Notes under the pieces: model-generated
What the model saw: the letters and a program-made list of their open reading frames with translations, nothing else
Told to the model about the DNA's origin: nothing
Database searches by the model: none
Translations under genes and position numbers: made by a program
Shown: positions 1 to 8,244 of the stretch, one piece after another
Layout: the number at the start of each line of letters is the position of its first letter
Numbering within the stretch: the first letter of the stretch is position 1
Assembly (NCBI GenBank): GCA_964615335.1
Contig: CAZTMT010000015.1
Coordinates: 11,919-75,918, forward strand
Length of the DNA: 64,000 nt
From: HR10 sp964615335
GTDB lineage: Bacteria; Acidobacteriota; Blastocatellia; HR10
Direction: 5' to 3'

Positions 1-2
1 GG

Positions 3-1559
3 CGCCGCATCGCGTACACGGTCACCGATCCGAAGACGAAAGAGGAGCAGCAGGCCGAACGCGAAGGCCGCGACTGGATCGTCGTGGATCGCAATTACAA
101 ACACACGCGCCTTTACGTCGTGGACGTTCAGACAGGGCAGAGCCATCTGGTCACGCGGAGCGATGTGACCGTGCATGATTTCGATTGGTCGCCCGATGGG
201 CGCGAGCTGATCTTGGCGGCGGCCGAAACGCCTCTTGTGGATGATTCGTTCATGCGGGTGAAGCTTCTGCGCGTCTCGGCCGAAGGGGGGGAACCGCGCC
301 TTTTCGTCGCGACGGAAGGGAAGCTCACGCATCCCCGGTGGTCGCCTGATGGACGATGGATCGCCTGGCTCGGAGCGACGTCGCGTGATGATCCTTATGC
401 CGGGAGCGTTTTCGTTGTCCCCTCAACGGGGGGCGCGCCCGAAAATCTCCTCTCGGGCTACGAGGGCACGGCCACGTGGCTGGGCTGGCTGCCGGGCTCT
501 CCGAGCACGCTCGTTTTCACGGCTATTGAGCGGCAGGCGCACGCTATGCACACGATCGCGCTGCCCGAACGTCGGCGCGAACTTCTCTGCAATCAGCCGA
601 TCATCTACGCATCGGCTCCGAGCTTCAGCCGGGATGGACGCCTGATGGCGATTGCGGCCAATACCCCACAGCATCCGAACGAGATCTTCTTCGGCCCGAC
701 GGCCCGTCGTTCTCTGGCACGTCTGACGACGTTCAATCCGCATCTGGCCGACGTGCGTCTGGGCGAGCAAGAGATCGTACGTTGGCGGAGCACCGATGGA
801 TGGGAGATCGAGGGGGTGATTGTCAAGCCTGTCGGCTATCAGCCGGGCCGCCGGTATCCGCTCGTTGTGCAACCGCATGGCGGTCCGGAATCGGCGGATG
901 TGAACGGCTGGCTCGGCAGCTACTCCCGCTGGGGACAGATGCTCGCCGGGCGCGGATTTGTTGTCTTTTACCCCAACTATCGGGGAAGCATTGGGCGCGG
1001 CCCGGCTTTCGCCAAGGCCGATCATCGCGACCTCATGGGCCGGGAGTTCGAGGATATCCTGAGCGGGATTGATCACCTGGTTCGGATCGGCCTGGTGGAT
1101 CCCGAGCGCGTGGGCATTGGCGGCGGCAGCTACGGCGGGTATACGTCGGCGTGGGCGGCGACCTTCACCAGCTCTCGTTTCAAAGCGGCTGTGGTCTGGA
1201 TGGGCATCTCCAACTGGTACAGCATGACGGGCACTTCGGACATCTTCTGGGAGAATTCGACCGTGCACTGGAACGCCATCATGTACGAGAACTTCGCCCT
1301 CTATTGGGAGCGCTCGCCGATCGCTCACATCGCCCGAGCCCAAACGCCTACGCTCATTATCCATGGGGCGGAGGATAAGCGCGTGCCGCTCGGCCAGTCG
1401 CAGGAGCTGTATACGGCGCTCAAGTGGAAAGGCGTTCCCGTCGAATTCGTCATCTACCCGCGCGAGGGTCACGGCGTGGCCGAGAAGGCGCATCAACAGG
1501 ATTTCATGAACCGGGTGATCGCCTGGTTTGAGAAATATCTCAAGCCTGCGGGCCCATGA
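3..1559 (+). CDS. S9 family serine peptidase (acylaminoacyl-peptidase type), 5' end missing
   Basis: This is an alpha/beta-hydrolase peptidase preceded by a TolB/WD40-like beta-propeller; the family releases residues from short peptides. The reading frame is open from the window edge through a GTG at 84, so the gene begins before the window and 84 is not the true start. Propeller signatures of the type WSPDG recur in the first third. The catalytic Ser lies in G-G-S-Y-G-G (codon 1128-1130), the Asp in HGAEDKR (codon 1374-1376) and the His in REGHG (codon 1470-1472), so the triad is complete. No signal peptide can be judged because the N terminus is absent. The family call is strong; exact specificity is not visible. 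Confidence 0.9.
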   Translation, partial: RRIAYTVTDPKTKEEQQAEREGRDWIVVDRNYKHTRLYVVDVQTGQSHLVTRSDVTVHDFDWSPDGRELILAAAETPLVDDSFMRVKLLRVSAEGGEPRLFVATEGKLTHPRWSPDGRWIAWLGATSRDDPYAGSVFVVPSTGGAPENLLSGYEGTATWLGWLPGSPSTLVFTAIERQAHAMHTIALPERRRELLCNQPIIYASAPSFSRDGRLMAIAANTPQHPNEIFFGPTARRSLARLTTFNPHLADVRLGEQEIVRWRSTDGWEIEGVIVKPVGYQPGRRYPLVVQPHGGPESADVNGWLGSYSRWGQMLAGRGFVVFYPNYRGSIGRGPAFAKADHRDLMGREFEDILSGIDHLVRIGLVDPERVGIGGGSYGGYTSAWAATFTSSRFKAAVVWMGISNWYSMTGTSDIFWENSTVHWNAIMYENFALYWERSPIAHIARAQTPTLIIHGAEDKRVPLGQSQELYTALKWKGVPVEFVIYPREGHGVAEKAHQQDFMNRVIAWFEKYLKPAGP

Positions 1560-1740
1560 CATGGGGCGGGATCGTTTCGGTGAGACAACGGCCCGCAAAT
1601 GACATCGAGCCGGGAGTCCCTAAGCAACAGTGGTATGATGTCGGCAAGCCTAGGGGATCGCCCGGTCGGTGCCTCCGCTCTTTCGATAGAGAAAAGTGGT
1701 CCGAGGTGAAGTGGCCGCGGCATTTTGAGACCAAACCTCG

Positions 1741-1800
1741 CTCCGCAGAAAGCCCTCGAAGAGGGCAAGAGAAAACAGCCCGGGGTGAAGCGGCGGCGAA
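1741..1800 (+). repeat. Dispersed structured repeat, single unit
   Basis: The 277-base gap between the S9 peptidase and the PqqD-like gene holds one copy of the repeat family seen again at 9.6-10.4 kb and 48.9-49.1 kb. Hairpin I is a perfect 6-bp stem, GCCCTC/GAGGGC, with a GAA triloop at 1752-1766. It is followed by an A-rich linker and a degenerate second hairpin starting CAGCCCGGGG. Nothing else was recognised in 1560-1740 or 1801-1836. Confidence 0.7.
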
Positions 1801-1836
1801 AAAATTCGTTTGTGACAACGGGGGCATCACTTCGGC

Positions 1837-2385
1837 TTAAGGGATGAGATCTGCGCATATGCATAGACCCCGCCATCGAACGCACGGACCTAGATCCGTC
1901 CCCGTCGGACCAACGCACCGTAGGCGCGGGCACCGCGGAGGGGAATACCGCGAGCAATCCTGGGGTGTGATCGTGGTGGCTGTTTGAGCTGCCGTCGGAG
2001 CGACAAGAGCTTTGACCGTGGGGAGTAAAAAAGCAAGGCTCGCCGAGAGTCCCCAGCGTCCGATCCGACGGATCAGCTCGCGTCGCGAAGGGGACCATTT
2101 GTCGTTCAGAAAAGGCTGCCCGTTCTCCAGAAGGCGTGCTCGGGCCAGGCGATTCAGGGCCAGCCGAACGAGGGCTTCCCCCTCGCCTTCGGGCACACCG
2201 AACGCGCGTTCCACGTCGCGGCTCAGCGTGGCGATCGTCCGGCGCCCATCGGCCTGCTTCCATACGAACGCCGCCGTTGGGTTCAAACAAAACGCTCGAT
2301 GCCGCTGCTCATCATAGATGAGCAACTCGTCGAGCAGCTCCTGGACAATCAGTCCTGCGCGTCGCGCTTGAGGTCGCTCCATCAT
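1837..2385 (-). CDS. PqqD-like protein with Tat-like segment and six-Cys tail
   Basis: Residues about 10-90 resemble the PqqD fold, the small peptide-binding chaperone/RRE domain that delivers substrates to peptide-modifying enzymes. After it comes a twin-arginine-like stretch, SRRELIRR at 100-107, a hydrophobic segment at about 111-134 ending in APTAAQ, and a tail with cysteines at 144, 152, 157, 168, 175 and 177. The start ATG overlaps the stop of the upstream HprK-like kinase by 4 bases (2382-2385), so the two are co-translated. PqqD-like proteins paired with HprK-related kinases are known in annotation databases without a described function. The tail could be a peptide that is itself modified and exported, or a metal- or disulfide-binding exported end. 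No radical SAM enzyme or other modifier is next to it. Confidence 0.75.
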   Translation of the reverse strand: MMERPQARRAGLIVQELLDELLIYDEQRHRAFCLNPTAAFVWKQADGRRTIATLSRDVERAFGVPEGEGEALVRLALNRLARARLLENGQPFLNDKWSPSRRELIRRIGRWGLSASLAFLLPTVKALVAPTAAQTATTITPQDCSRYSPPRCPRLRCVGPTGTDLGPCVRWRGLCICADLIP

Positions 2386-3212
2386 GACATTTCCTCCAGA
2401 AGGGCGAGCAGGTTCGGAGCCACTTCGCTGGCTTCTCCCCGAGCGCTTTTCACGGCTGGCACGCGCAGGGTGAGCGTGCCGAGCGTTCGGAGCACGAACT
2501 CCGGAGCCCAGGCTGTCGAGAACACATGGCGCAGTAGCTCCACGCTCGCTTCTCCGGCCGAAAGCTCCCGAGGGCGCCAGCGCGCTCCCGCGCGATACTG
2601 CGTGAAGACGATCAAGCCGACGGGAAGCGCGCGGCGGCAGACCTTCCCTCCCAGGCTCTCGACCGGATATTTCACGGGCGATCTGTTCTGCTCGGAGGCG
2701 AGTTCAAGCGGAAGCGGATACGGATGGACGCGTCCGCGACGATCCAGCACGGCGAAGCGGTCCGAGAGATAGCTCGCTCCGGCGCGCACAAGGGCTGCCA
2801 CGAGATGGCTCTTGCCGCTTCCACGCAGTCCGGGCAGCAGCAGTGCTCGCCCTCTCCATCCGACGACGCCGGCATGTACGAAGACATACCGCCGGGCTGC
2901 CTCGGCGATGTAGAAATGCAGATCCAGCTCAAACAGCCGCAGCGCTTCCTCCAGGTTCAGTGTTCGCGCCAGGCGCGTCACTCCCGAATAGACGAGGTGA
3001 TACCGGCGCACGCGTTCGCCCGGTCGCGTATCCCCCACGATGAGCGAATAGAGATAATCCACGCGCGGCGTCCGCGCTGGCTTCCATCCGGGAGGCAAAA
3101 GCGGCCCGATCATCTCCAGGGCCTGCGCCCGATTCACGCGCACGCCGACGCGCACGCCGAAGGCCTCGAAGGCCAGTCCCGCCGCCCACCCGAGGCGGTC
3201 CAATTTCTCCAT
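2382..3212 (-). CDS. HprK-related serine kinase
   Basis: The protein resembles the C-terminal kinase domain of HPr kinase/phosphorylase. Its P-loop is G-L-R-G-S-G-K-S at about 128-135, preceded by HAGVVGWRGRALLLPG and followed by YLSDRFAVLD, the pattern found in HprK-related proteins of peptide-modification clusters. The first ~110 residues are not the DRTGG-type N domain of true HPr kinase, and no HPr or PTS gene is nearby. An in-frame TGA lies directly before the ATG, so the start is fixed at or downstream of 3212. It heads a two-gene unit with the PqqD-like gene. A role in phosphorylating a peptide or the PqqD partner is inference. Confidence 0.8.
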   Translation of the reverse strand: MEKLDRLGWAAGLAFEAFGVRVGVRVNRAQALEMIGPLLPPGWKPARTPRVDYLYSLIVGDTRPGERVRRYHLVYSGVTRLARTLNLEEALRLFELDLHFYIAEAARRYVFVHAGVVGWRGRALLLPGLRGSGKSHLVAALVRAGASYLSDRFAVLDRRGRVHPYPLPLELASEQNRSPVKYPVESLGGKVCRRALPVGLIVFTQYRAGARWRPRELSAGEASVELLRHVFSTAWAPEFVLRTLGTLTLRVPAVKSARGEASEVAPNLLALLEEMS

Positions 3213-3433
3213 TCAGCGCGAGCCCCACCGCAACTGCGGCAGAGGACCCGAAAGCGTATCGCTTCTCCTCATTCCCGACACCATATGGAGTCTTCATTCT
3301 ACTTTGATTTCAGGCGCGCGATCAATACCCCCTTCTGCGAGCCCGGGCGCAAAAAGAATCGTGGGCTGCGAATTCGCGAGCGGATCATCGCGGGAGATCG
3401 GCTGAGAGCCCTCTAGAGAATCCCGATACCGCA

Positions 3434-3466
3434 GGGGGTCCCCTCTGAACTGAATGAGGGCCCCCC
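3434..3466 (-). terminator. GC-rich hairpin after the S9 peptidase gene
   Basis: A hairpin with arms GGGGGTCCCCTC and GAGGGCCCCCC, one mismatch and one bulge, with a loop of about ten bases, lies ten bases past the stop of the 3476-5962 gene. No T-run follows, so it may be a weak or factor-dependent terminator, or may only stabilise the 3' end. Confidence 0.45.
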
Positions 3467-3475
3467 CACCGTGCT

Positions 3476-5962
3476 CTAAGGATTAGCGTTCACGCGCTCG
3501 CGCGGCGGAGCGTTTTTCACATACTTATCGAACCAGGCGAGCATCTCATAGAGGACATGCTCGACCGATTCGCGCGCGACGTAACCGTGCGACTCATGCG
3601 GAAGCATGACCAGACGCACAGTCCCGCCATTGCCGCGAATGGCGTGGTAGAGCCGCTCGGATTGGATCGGGAACGTCCCCGGGTTGTTATCGTCCTCGCC
3701 GTGAATGAGCAGGATGGGCTCGTTGATCTTGTGCGCGAACATGAAGGGGGAGACCCGGATGTAGAGATCGGGTGCTTCCCAGAGCGTTCGCCGTTCGTTT
3801 TGAAAGCCGAAAGGAGTGAGCGTGCGATTGTAAGCTCCGCTGCGGGCAATACCAGCGCGGAACAGATCCGAGTGCGCCAGAAGATTTGCCGTCATGAACG
3901 CGCCGTAGCTGTGTCCGGCGACGCCCACGCGATCGGGATCGGTCACGCCCATCTCGACGGCCTTGCGAATGGCCGCGCGCGCGTTCATGACGATCTGGTC
4001 AATGAAGGTGTTATTCACCGTCTCCGGATCGCCGACGACCGGCATGGCGACATTGTCCAGGACGGCGTAGCCGGCCAGCGCGAAGAAAAGCGGCGAGGGC
4101 CCCTGAATCGTCAGGAAGCGATGGGGCGAACCGGTGACCTGACTGGCGACGGTCGGATCGGTGAATTCGATCGGATAGGCCCAGACGACCGTCGGAAGGC
4201 GCGTCCCTTCCTTGTAGTCGGGCGGCAAATAGAGCGTGAACGAAAGCTGCACGCCGTCCTCGCGCTGATAGGTGACCAGTTGCTTCCGAATCTTCCGAAG
4301 CTGCGGCGCCGGATCCGCAAAACGTGTGAGGGCGCGAAGTGAAGCCGCCGCCTCTCCCGGGCCTACTGTGCGAACGTAGTAGTTCGGCGGATCGGTCGGC
4401 GTCTCTCGACGCGTGAGCACCTGTGTCCCATCGTCCCGAAGCAGGGCGATGACCATCTCATAGCTTCGCTCGTCGCATCGGAAGAGGCGCTCGCTCGTGA
4501 ACGTCCGCAGGTGGAAGCGATCCAGGAAGGGGCGTTCGCCCTCCGGGGACGCTCCCGCTCCGATCAGGAAGATCCAATCTCCATCTTGCTGGATCACGTG
4601 ATGGCCGCTCGGGAGCGTGCGCAAGACAGGCGCGCCCGGATCCTTATACCGATCTTGCGCGCTCAAGCTCCAGACCAGACGCGGAGCTTCCGAGCGATTG
4701 TCCGGATTGATCCAAAACGTGCGCTGCCACCGGCGACGGCGATCGAAATCGCGCACGAAGGCCCATCCCCCTTTCTCCCCCCATTGAATTCCGGCGAAGC
4801 GATGCTCGAGCTTGAGCACCTCGGTGGGAGAATCGGTGAAAGGCGCGCGCAGCAGGAGCAGACGATCCCGATAGGGAACGTTTTTGCGCGGATCGCCCTC
4901 ATCGAGAGCTTCGACCCATACGAGCGTGGCCGGATCCGTGGGCCGCCAGGCATACGCCCGTGGGCCCGTGGGCACTCCTTCGATCGGAACGTGCTCCTGA
5001 AGCGGCAGGCTCGCCAGCTTGTAGACCATGCGTCCGGAGCGATCCCACACTTCGACCTCTTTGGGGAACGCCGTGTGAGGCACAAGATAGGAATACGGGC
5101 GGTGAACGCGCGCGACCAGAAGATACCGACCATCGGGCGAAGGTTCGATTGTTTGGAAAATATCGGGCGATCCGATGCGCGTCAGACGTCCATCGGTCAC
5201 ATCCACCAGAGCCAGTTGCGCTCGGGCATAGTACTCAAAGAGCGCTTCATCATGGGGCGTTCGCAGCAGGTCCTGGTACGTGCGAACCGGCGTGGGGCGT
5301 CCCGATCCCTCTTGAACATTCGGCCCGACAGGGACTTGGGGAGGCGCGGGCGGCTGTCCGCGATCGGCCGGAACGAGCTGAACAAGGAGTTCGCGCGAGC
5401 CAGGCATCCATTGAAACGGTTCTCCGTAGGCCGCGTTGATCCGGGCTTCGACGAGCCGACGCACGCGCCCGGTCGCCGTCTCCCCCACCCACAGTTCAAT
5501 TCCATTCTCCAGCGTGTTGAGGAAAGCGAAGTATCGTCCGTCGGGACTCCATCGGGGAATCCCCGGACGCGACGAGGGCGGAAGCGCGACTTTGATCTCC
5601 GTCCCGTCGGCGATCTTCACCAGGGTGAGCGCGGTGACCGATGGAACGCGATACGGCCCGTTCGTCTTCGGGTTGATCCGAAGACCAGCCAGACGGAGCA
5701 TCGGCCGAGCCAGATCGGCGATCGGAGGGTACCGCTCCTCTTCAATGAGCATCAGGACATCGCGCGTCGGGCTGACGGAGACCTGCGGCGTGGTCTTCGC
5801 GTGAAGCACTTGCAGGATCTCTGGCGGCGGCTTCTTATACGTTTCCTGCGTCTGCCCTCTGGCATCTCCGCCGAAGATGAGGCTCAGCAGAACGAAGAAC
5901 AAGATTCCCCCCGCGGTGAAAGCTCGAGCGGAAGGAAATACGCACTTGGTCGTTTTTCTCAT
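3476..5962 (-). CDS. Glutamyl endopeptidase-like S9 peptidase (CGEP type)
   Basis: This is a large secreted prolyl-oligopeptidase-fold enzyme of the S9D kind, which cuts after acidic residues in the plant homologue. An N-terminal hydrophobic segment at about 18-31 looks like a signal peptide or anchor. A beta-propeller region with WSPDGRY and PSPDGRY precedes the hydrolase domain. The nucleophile is Ser685 in GHSYGAFM, the Asp is Asp757 in HGEDDN and the His is His792 in ESHGY. The stretch ARSGAYNRTLTPFGFQ after the nucleophile is typical of the CGEP group and separates it from dipeptidyl peptidases. A strong Shine-Dalgarno, GGAGGTGAGCC, lies just before the ATG. The gene stands alone; the upstream gap 5963-6268 separates it from nhaA. 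Confidence 0.88.
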   Translation of the reverse strand: MRKTTKCVFPSARAFTAGGILFFVLLSLIFGGDARGQTQETYKKPPPEILQVLHAKTTPQVSVSPTRDVLMLIEEERYPPIADLARPMLRLAGLRINPKTNGPYRVPSVTALTLVKIADGTEIKVALPPSSRPGIPRWSPDGRYFAFLNTLENGIELWVGETATGRVRRLVEARINAAYGEPFQWMPGSRELLVQLVPADRGQPPAPPQVPVGPNVQEGSGRPTPVRTYQDLLRTPHDEALFEYYARAQLALVDVTDGRLTRIGSPDIFQTIEPSPDGRYLLVARVHRPYSYLVPHTAFPKEVEVWDRSGRMVYKLASLPLQEHVPIEGVPTGPRAYAWRPTDPATLVWVEALDEGDPRKNVPYRDRLLLLRAPFTDSPTEVLKLEHRFAGIQWGEKGGWAFVRDFDRRRRWQRTFWINPDNRSEAPRLVWSLSAQDRYKDPGAPVLRTLPSGHHVIQQDGDWIFLIGAGASPEGERPFLDRFHLRTFTSERLFRCDERSYEMVIALLRDDGTQVLTRRETPTDPPNYYVRTVGPGEAAASLRALTRFADPAPQLRKIRKQLVTYQREDGVQLSFTLYLPPDYKEGTRLPTVVWAYPIEFTDPTVASQVTGSPHRFLTIQGPSPLFFALAGYAVLDNVAMPVVGDPETVNNTFIDQIVMNARAAIRKAVEMGVTDPDRVGVAGHSYGAFMTANLLAHSDLFRAGIARSGAYNRTLTPFGFQNERRTLWEAPDLYIRVSPFMFAHKINEPILLIHGEDDNNPGTFPIQSERLYHAIRGNGGTVRLVMLPHESHGYVARESVEHVLYEMLAWFDKYVKNAPPRERVNANP

Positions 5963-6268
5963 GGCTCACCTCCATGTTTTCTCATGAAGGGCGCACCTGT
6001 TGGGCACCCATGTCACGCTCTCCTCGGATCAAGTGATTTTATGGACCGCCCCTTCCAAAGACAAGCCTGCGCGCGTCTGAATTGCGCAGAAGACGGGACT
6101 GCCCCCTCACTCTGTATTCTCCGGTGGGCTCCCGAAATGACCGGGTCACGCTCGCAGCTCCCCTTGATTTGCCTGCCTATCGCTTTGGGAGGGGGGCATA
6201 GGATACACGCGCGCGGGCTGATCGAAAATGGTGAAGAACTCGTCAGGGATCTCCAGCCCCTTCACGCA
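5963..6268. other. Intergenic gap, no feature recognised
   Basis: 306 bases between the S9 peptidase start and the nhaA stop. Beyond the ribosome binding site next to 5962, no tRNA, repeat unit or convincing small gene was seen on either strand. Confidence 0.5.
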
Positions 6269-7642
6269 TTATGCCGAGGATTCGCCCTCCGGGCCTCTCA
6301 TCGTGTGCTCGGGCTGGGAACCGATCTTCCTGAGCAGCGCATATCCTACAATCCCGGCCACAAGCGACGCCGTGAGAATGCCTATCTTCGCCCTGGAGAG
6401 AAGGGGGCTGTCGCCAAAGGCCAGGTTCGCGATAAACAGAGACATCGTGAAGCCGATTCCACCCAACCAGCCCACGCCGTAAACGTGTCGCCATCCGACC
6501 TGGCTCGGAAGAGCGGCCAGGCGGCTCCGAACGGCTATCCAGGAGAACAGCACGATGCCCACTTGTTTGCCGACCACCAGACCCACGATGATGCCCAGGC
6601 TGATGGGATCCGTCACAGCGGACGATAAATCCCCGCTCAAGGACACGCCTGCATTGGCCAGGGCGAAGATTGGCATGATGGCGAACGTGACCCAAGGGTG
6701 CAGGGCATGTTCCAATCGGTGCATTGGCGTGGCCACGTGCTCGCACATCTTCTCCAGCGTGTGCACGGCATCGTGTTGGTCGGCGGAGATGAGCCCGCTT
6801 GATCCCGACTTCCCCGCGCGCTCGAAGTCTTCAAGCACAGCCCAGCTCTGGACCAGAAACTCCTCCGCATGGATGCGTGCTCGCGCGGGGATCGTCATGG
6901 CCAGCAAAACGCCAGCCACAGTCGCATGGACTCCGGATTTCAAAAAGGCCAACCACAGCCCCACGCCGAGCAGCGCGTAAACCAGAGGGTGACGAACCCC
7001 AGCCCCGTTGGCCACGACCAAGAGAGCCAGGAAACCCGCTCCCAGAGCCAAGCTCATTCGCGAGATCTCGGCTGTGTAGAAAAAAGCGATCACCAGCACC
7101 GCCAGAATGTCATCCACAATAGCCAACGCCGTGAGGAAGACTTTCAGGGCGAAGGGAACGCGGTGGCCCAACAGCATCAGCACGCCCAGGGCAAATGCGA
7201 TATCGGTGGCCATGGGAATCCCCCAGCCCCGGGCTCCCGGCGTCCCAGCGTTGAAGGCTGTGTAAATGCCAGCCGGCACGAGCGCGCCCCCAAGAGCCGC
7301 CGCGATCGGCAGTGACGCCTTGCGGAGGGAGTTCAATTCCCCAACCAGCACCTCGCGCTTGATCTCCAGCCCAACGACGAAGAAGAAAATCGCCATGAGT
7401 CCATCGTTGATCCACAGCCACAGCGGTTTGGAGAGCATGAACTCCCCCACTCCGACCGTCACCTTCGTTTGCCACAGGCTGAAATACGTGTCAGCCCAGG
7501 GGGAGTTGGCCCACACCAATGCCGCGGCTGTGCACACAAGCAGGAGAATGCCACCTGCCGCTTCGATCTTGGCGAATTCCTGAAAGGATCGCAGGATCCT
7601 CTCCGCAGGTCCCTGTGAAGCGAGTTGTCTCATCTTCGCCAT
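6269..7642 (-). CDS. nhaA: Na+/H+ antiporter NhaA
   Basis: An inner-membrane antiporter that exchanges external protons for internal sodium. The 457 residues hold about twelve hydrophobic segments. ATDIAFALG places Asp147 where E. coli has Asp133, and AIVDDILAV places Asp177 and Asp178 where E. coli has the ion-binding pair Asp163/164; the constant offset of 14 supports the alignment. A hydrophilic insert at about 265-300 and a basic N-terminal extension are longer than in E. coli (about 390 residues). It is flanked by gaps and appears monocistronic. The region just upstream is A+T-rich (7687-7705), as expected for a promoter, but no clean -35/-10 pair was picked. Confidence 0.95.
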   Translation of the reverse strand: MAKMRQLASQGPAERILRSFQEFAKIEAAGGILLLVCTAAALVWANSPWADTYFSLWQTKVTVGVGEFMLSKPLWLWINDGLMAIFFFVVGLEIKREVLVGELNSLRKASLPIAAALGGALVPAGIYTAFNAGTPGARGWGIPMATDIAFALGVLMLLGHRVPFALKVFLTALAIVDDILAVLVIAFFYTAEISRMSLALGAGFLALLVVANGAGVRHPLVYALLGVGLWLAFLKSGVHATVAGVLLAMTIPARARIHAEEFLVQSWAVLEDFERAGKSGSSGLISADQHDAVHTLEKMCEHVATPMHRLEHALHPWVTFAIMPIFALANAGVSLSGDLSSAVTDPISLGIIVGLVVGKQVGIVLFSWIAVRSRLAALPSQVGWRHVYGVGWLGGIGFTMSLFIANLAFGDSPLLSRAKIGILTASLVAGIVGYALLRKIGSQPEHTMRGPEGESSA

Positions 7643-7689
7643 AACCCACGCTGCCGACTCATGATCGCTGCTGGAAGCAAGGGCTCAAA

Positions 7690-8244
7690 TATAAAACTTC
7701 TTGCGTGATAGTGATGAGCCTGCTTTTCTTCCCTCCCTCGTCAACATCTTCTCTCATCTTCTTCACCTTCTTGACCAAACCATCCCTGCCATCTGCCATC
7801 CCATCCCTCCCCTCACCATCAACTCCATGTTCACTAATCCAGCAATTAATCCCACCATCCCTTCATATCCTCTCCCACGACCACGGGACAAACCCCCAAA
7901 GGCTTGATACCTCTTCATCTCCATTATCTTATGCTCTACCTTCACCCTGATACGGTTAACCTTCCTGTTTCCTTCCCTCTCTCTTTCCCTTAACTCCTTA
8001 CCTTTTGCCTTCTTCTTTGGCTTCCTTATCTCCCATTCAGGAACTATCCTCTCTATCCCCTCCTATCCCTGTCAAACCATCCCATCACCTTCAACCCCCT
8101 TAACCTCCCCTTTATCCCTGAAACCTCAAACACCATGATGTCCTGTCTTTTCCCTTCCCATCCCGATGAAACATCTATGATAAGCCCTCCCCTCCTTTCC
8201 AGGATCCCTTCCCTTTCCCCATCGTACTCTCTCCTCATCCCCTT
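7690..8244. other. 550-bp pyrimidine-rich, strand-asymmetric tract without clear genes
   Basis: From about 7725 to the stop codon of the gene at 8245 the + strand is close to 80 % C+T. A hand count for 7741-8220 gives about 33 G in 480 bases (7 %), with C above 40 % in the lines checked. No direct repeat, CRISPR-like spacing or long open frame was found. The longest frames are about 60 codons, and two leftward ones (7763-7945, 8053-8238) lie in different phases. It would be transcribed as a purine-rich RNA if the leftward gene at 8245 reads through. Confidence 0.75.

Noticed and set aside
2929..3297. Possible small peptide gene ahead of the HprK-like kinase (MKTPYGVGNEEKRYAFG...)
   Set aside because: It overlaps the kinase coding region in another phase for most of its length, has no ribosome binding site of note and becomes Arg/Gly/Ala-rich, as shadows do here.
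4511..6628. 705-codon rightward frame opposite the S9 peptidase and nhaA
   Set aside because: It runs antisense to two strongly supported genes, is His/Arg/Pro-rich and shows no domain.
7690..8244. CRISPR array in the C/T-rich tract next to the CARF gene
   Set aside because: No repeated unit with regular spacing could be found; similarity between segments is only composition.
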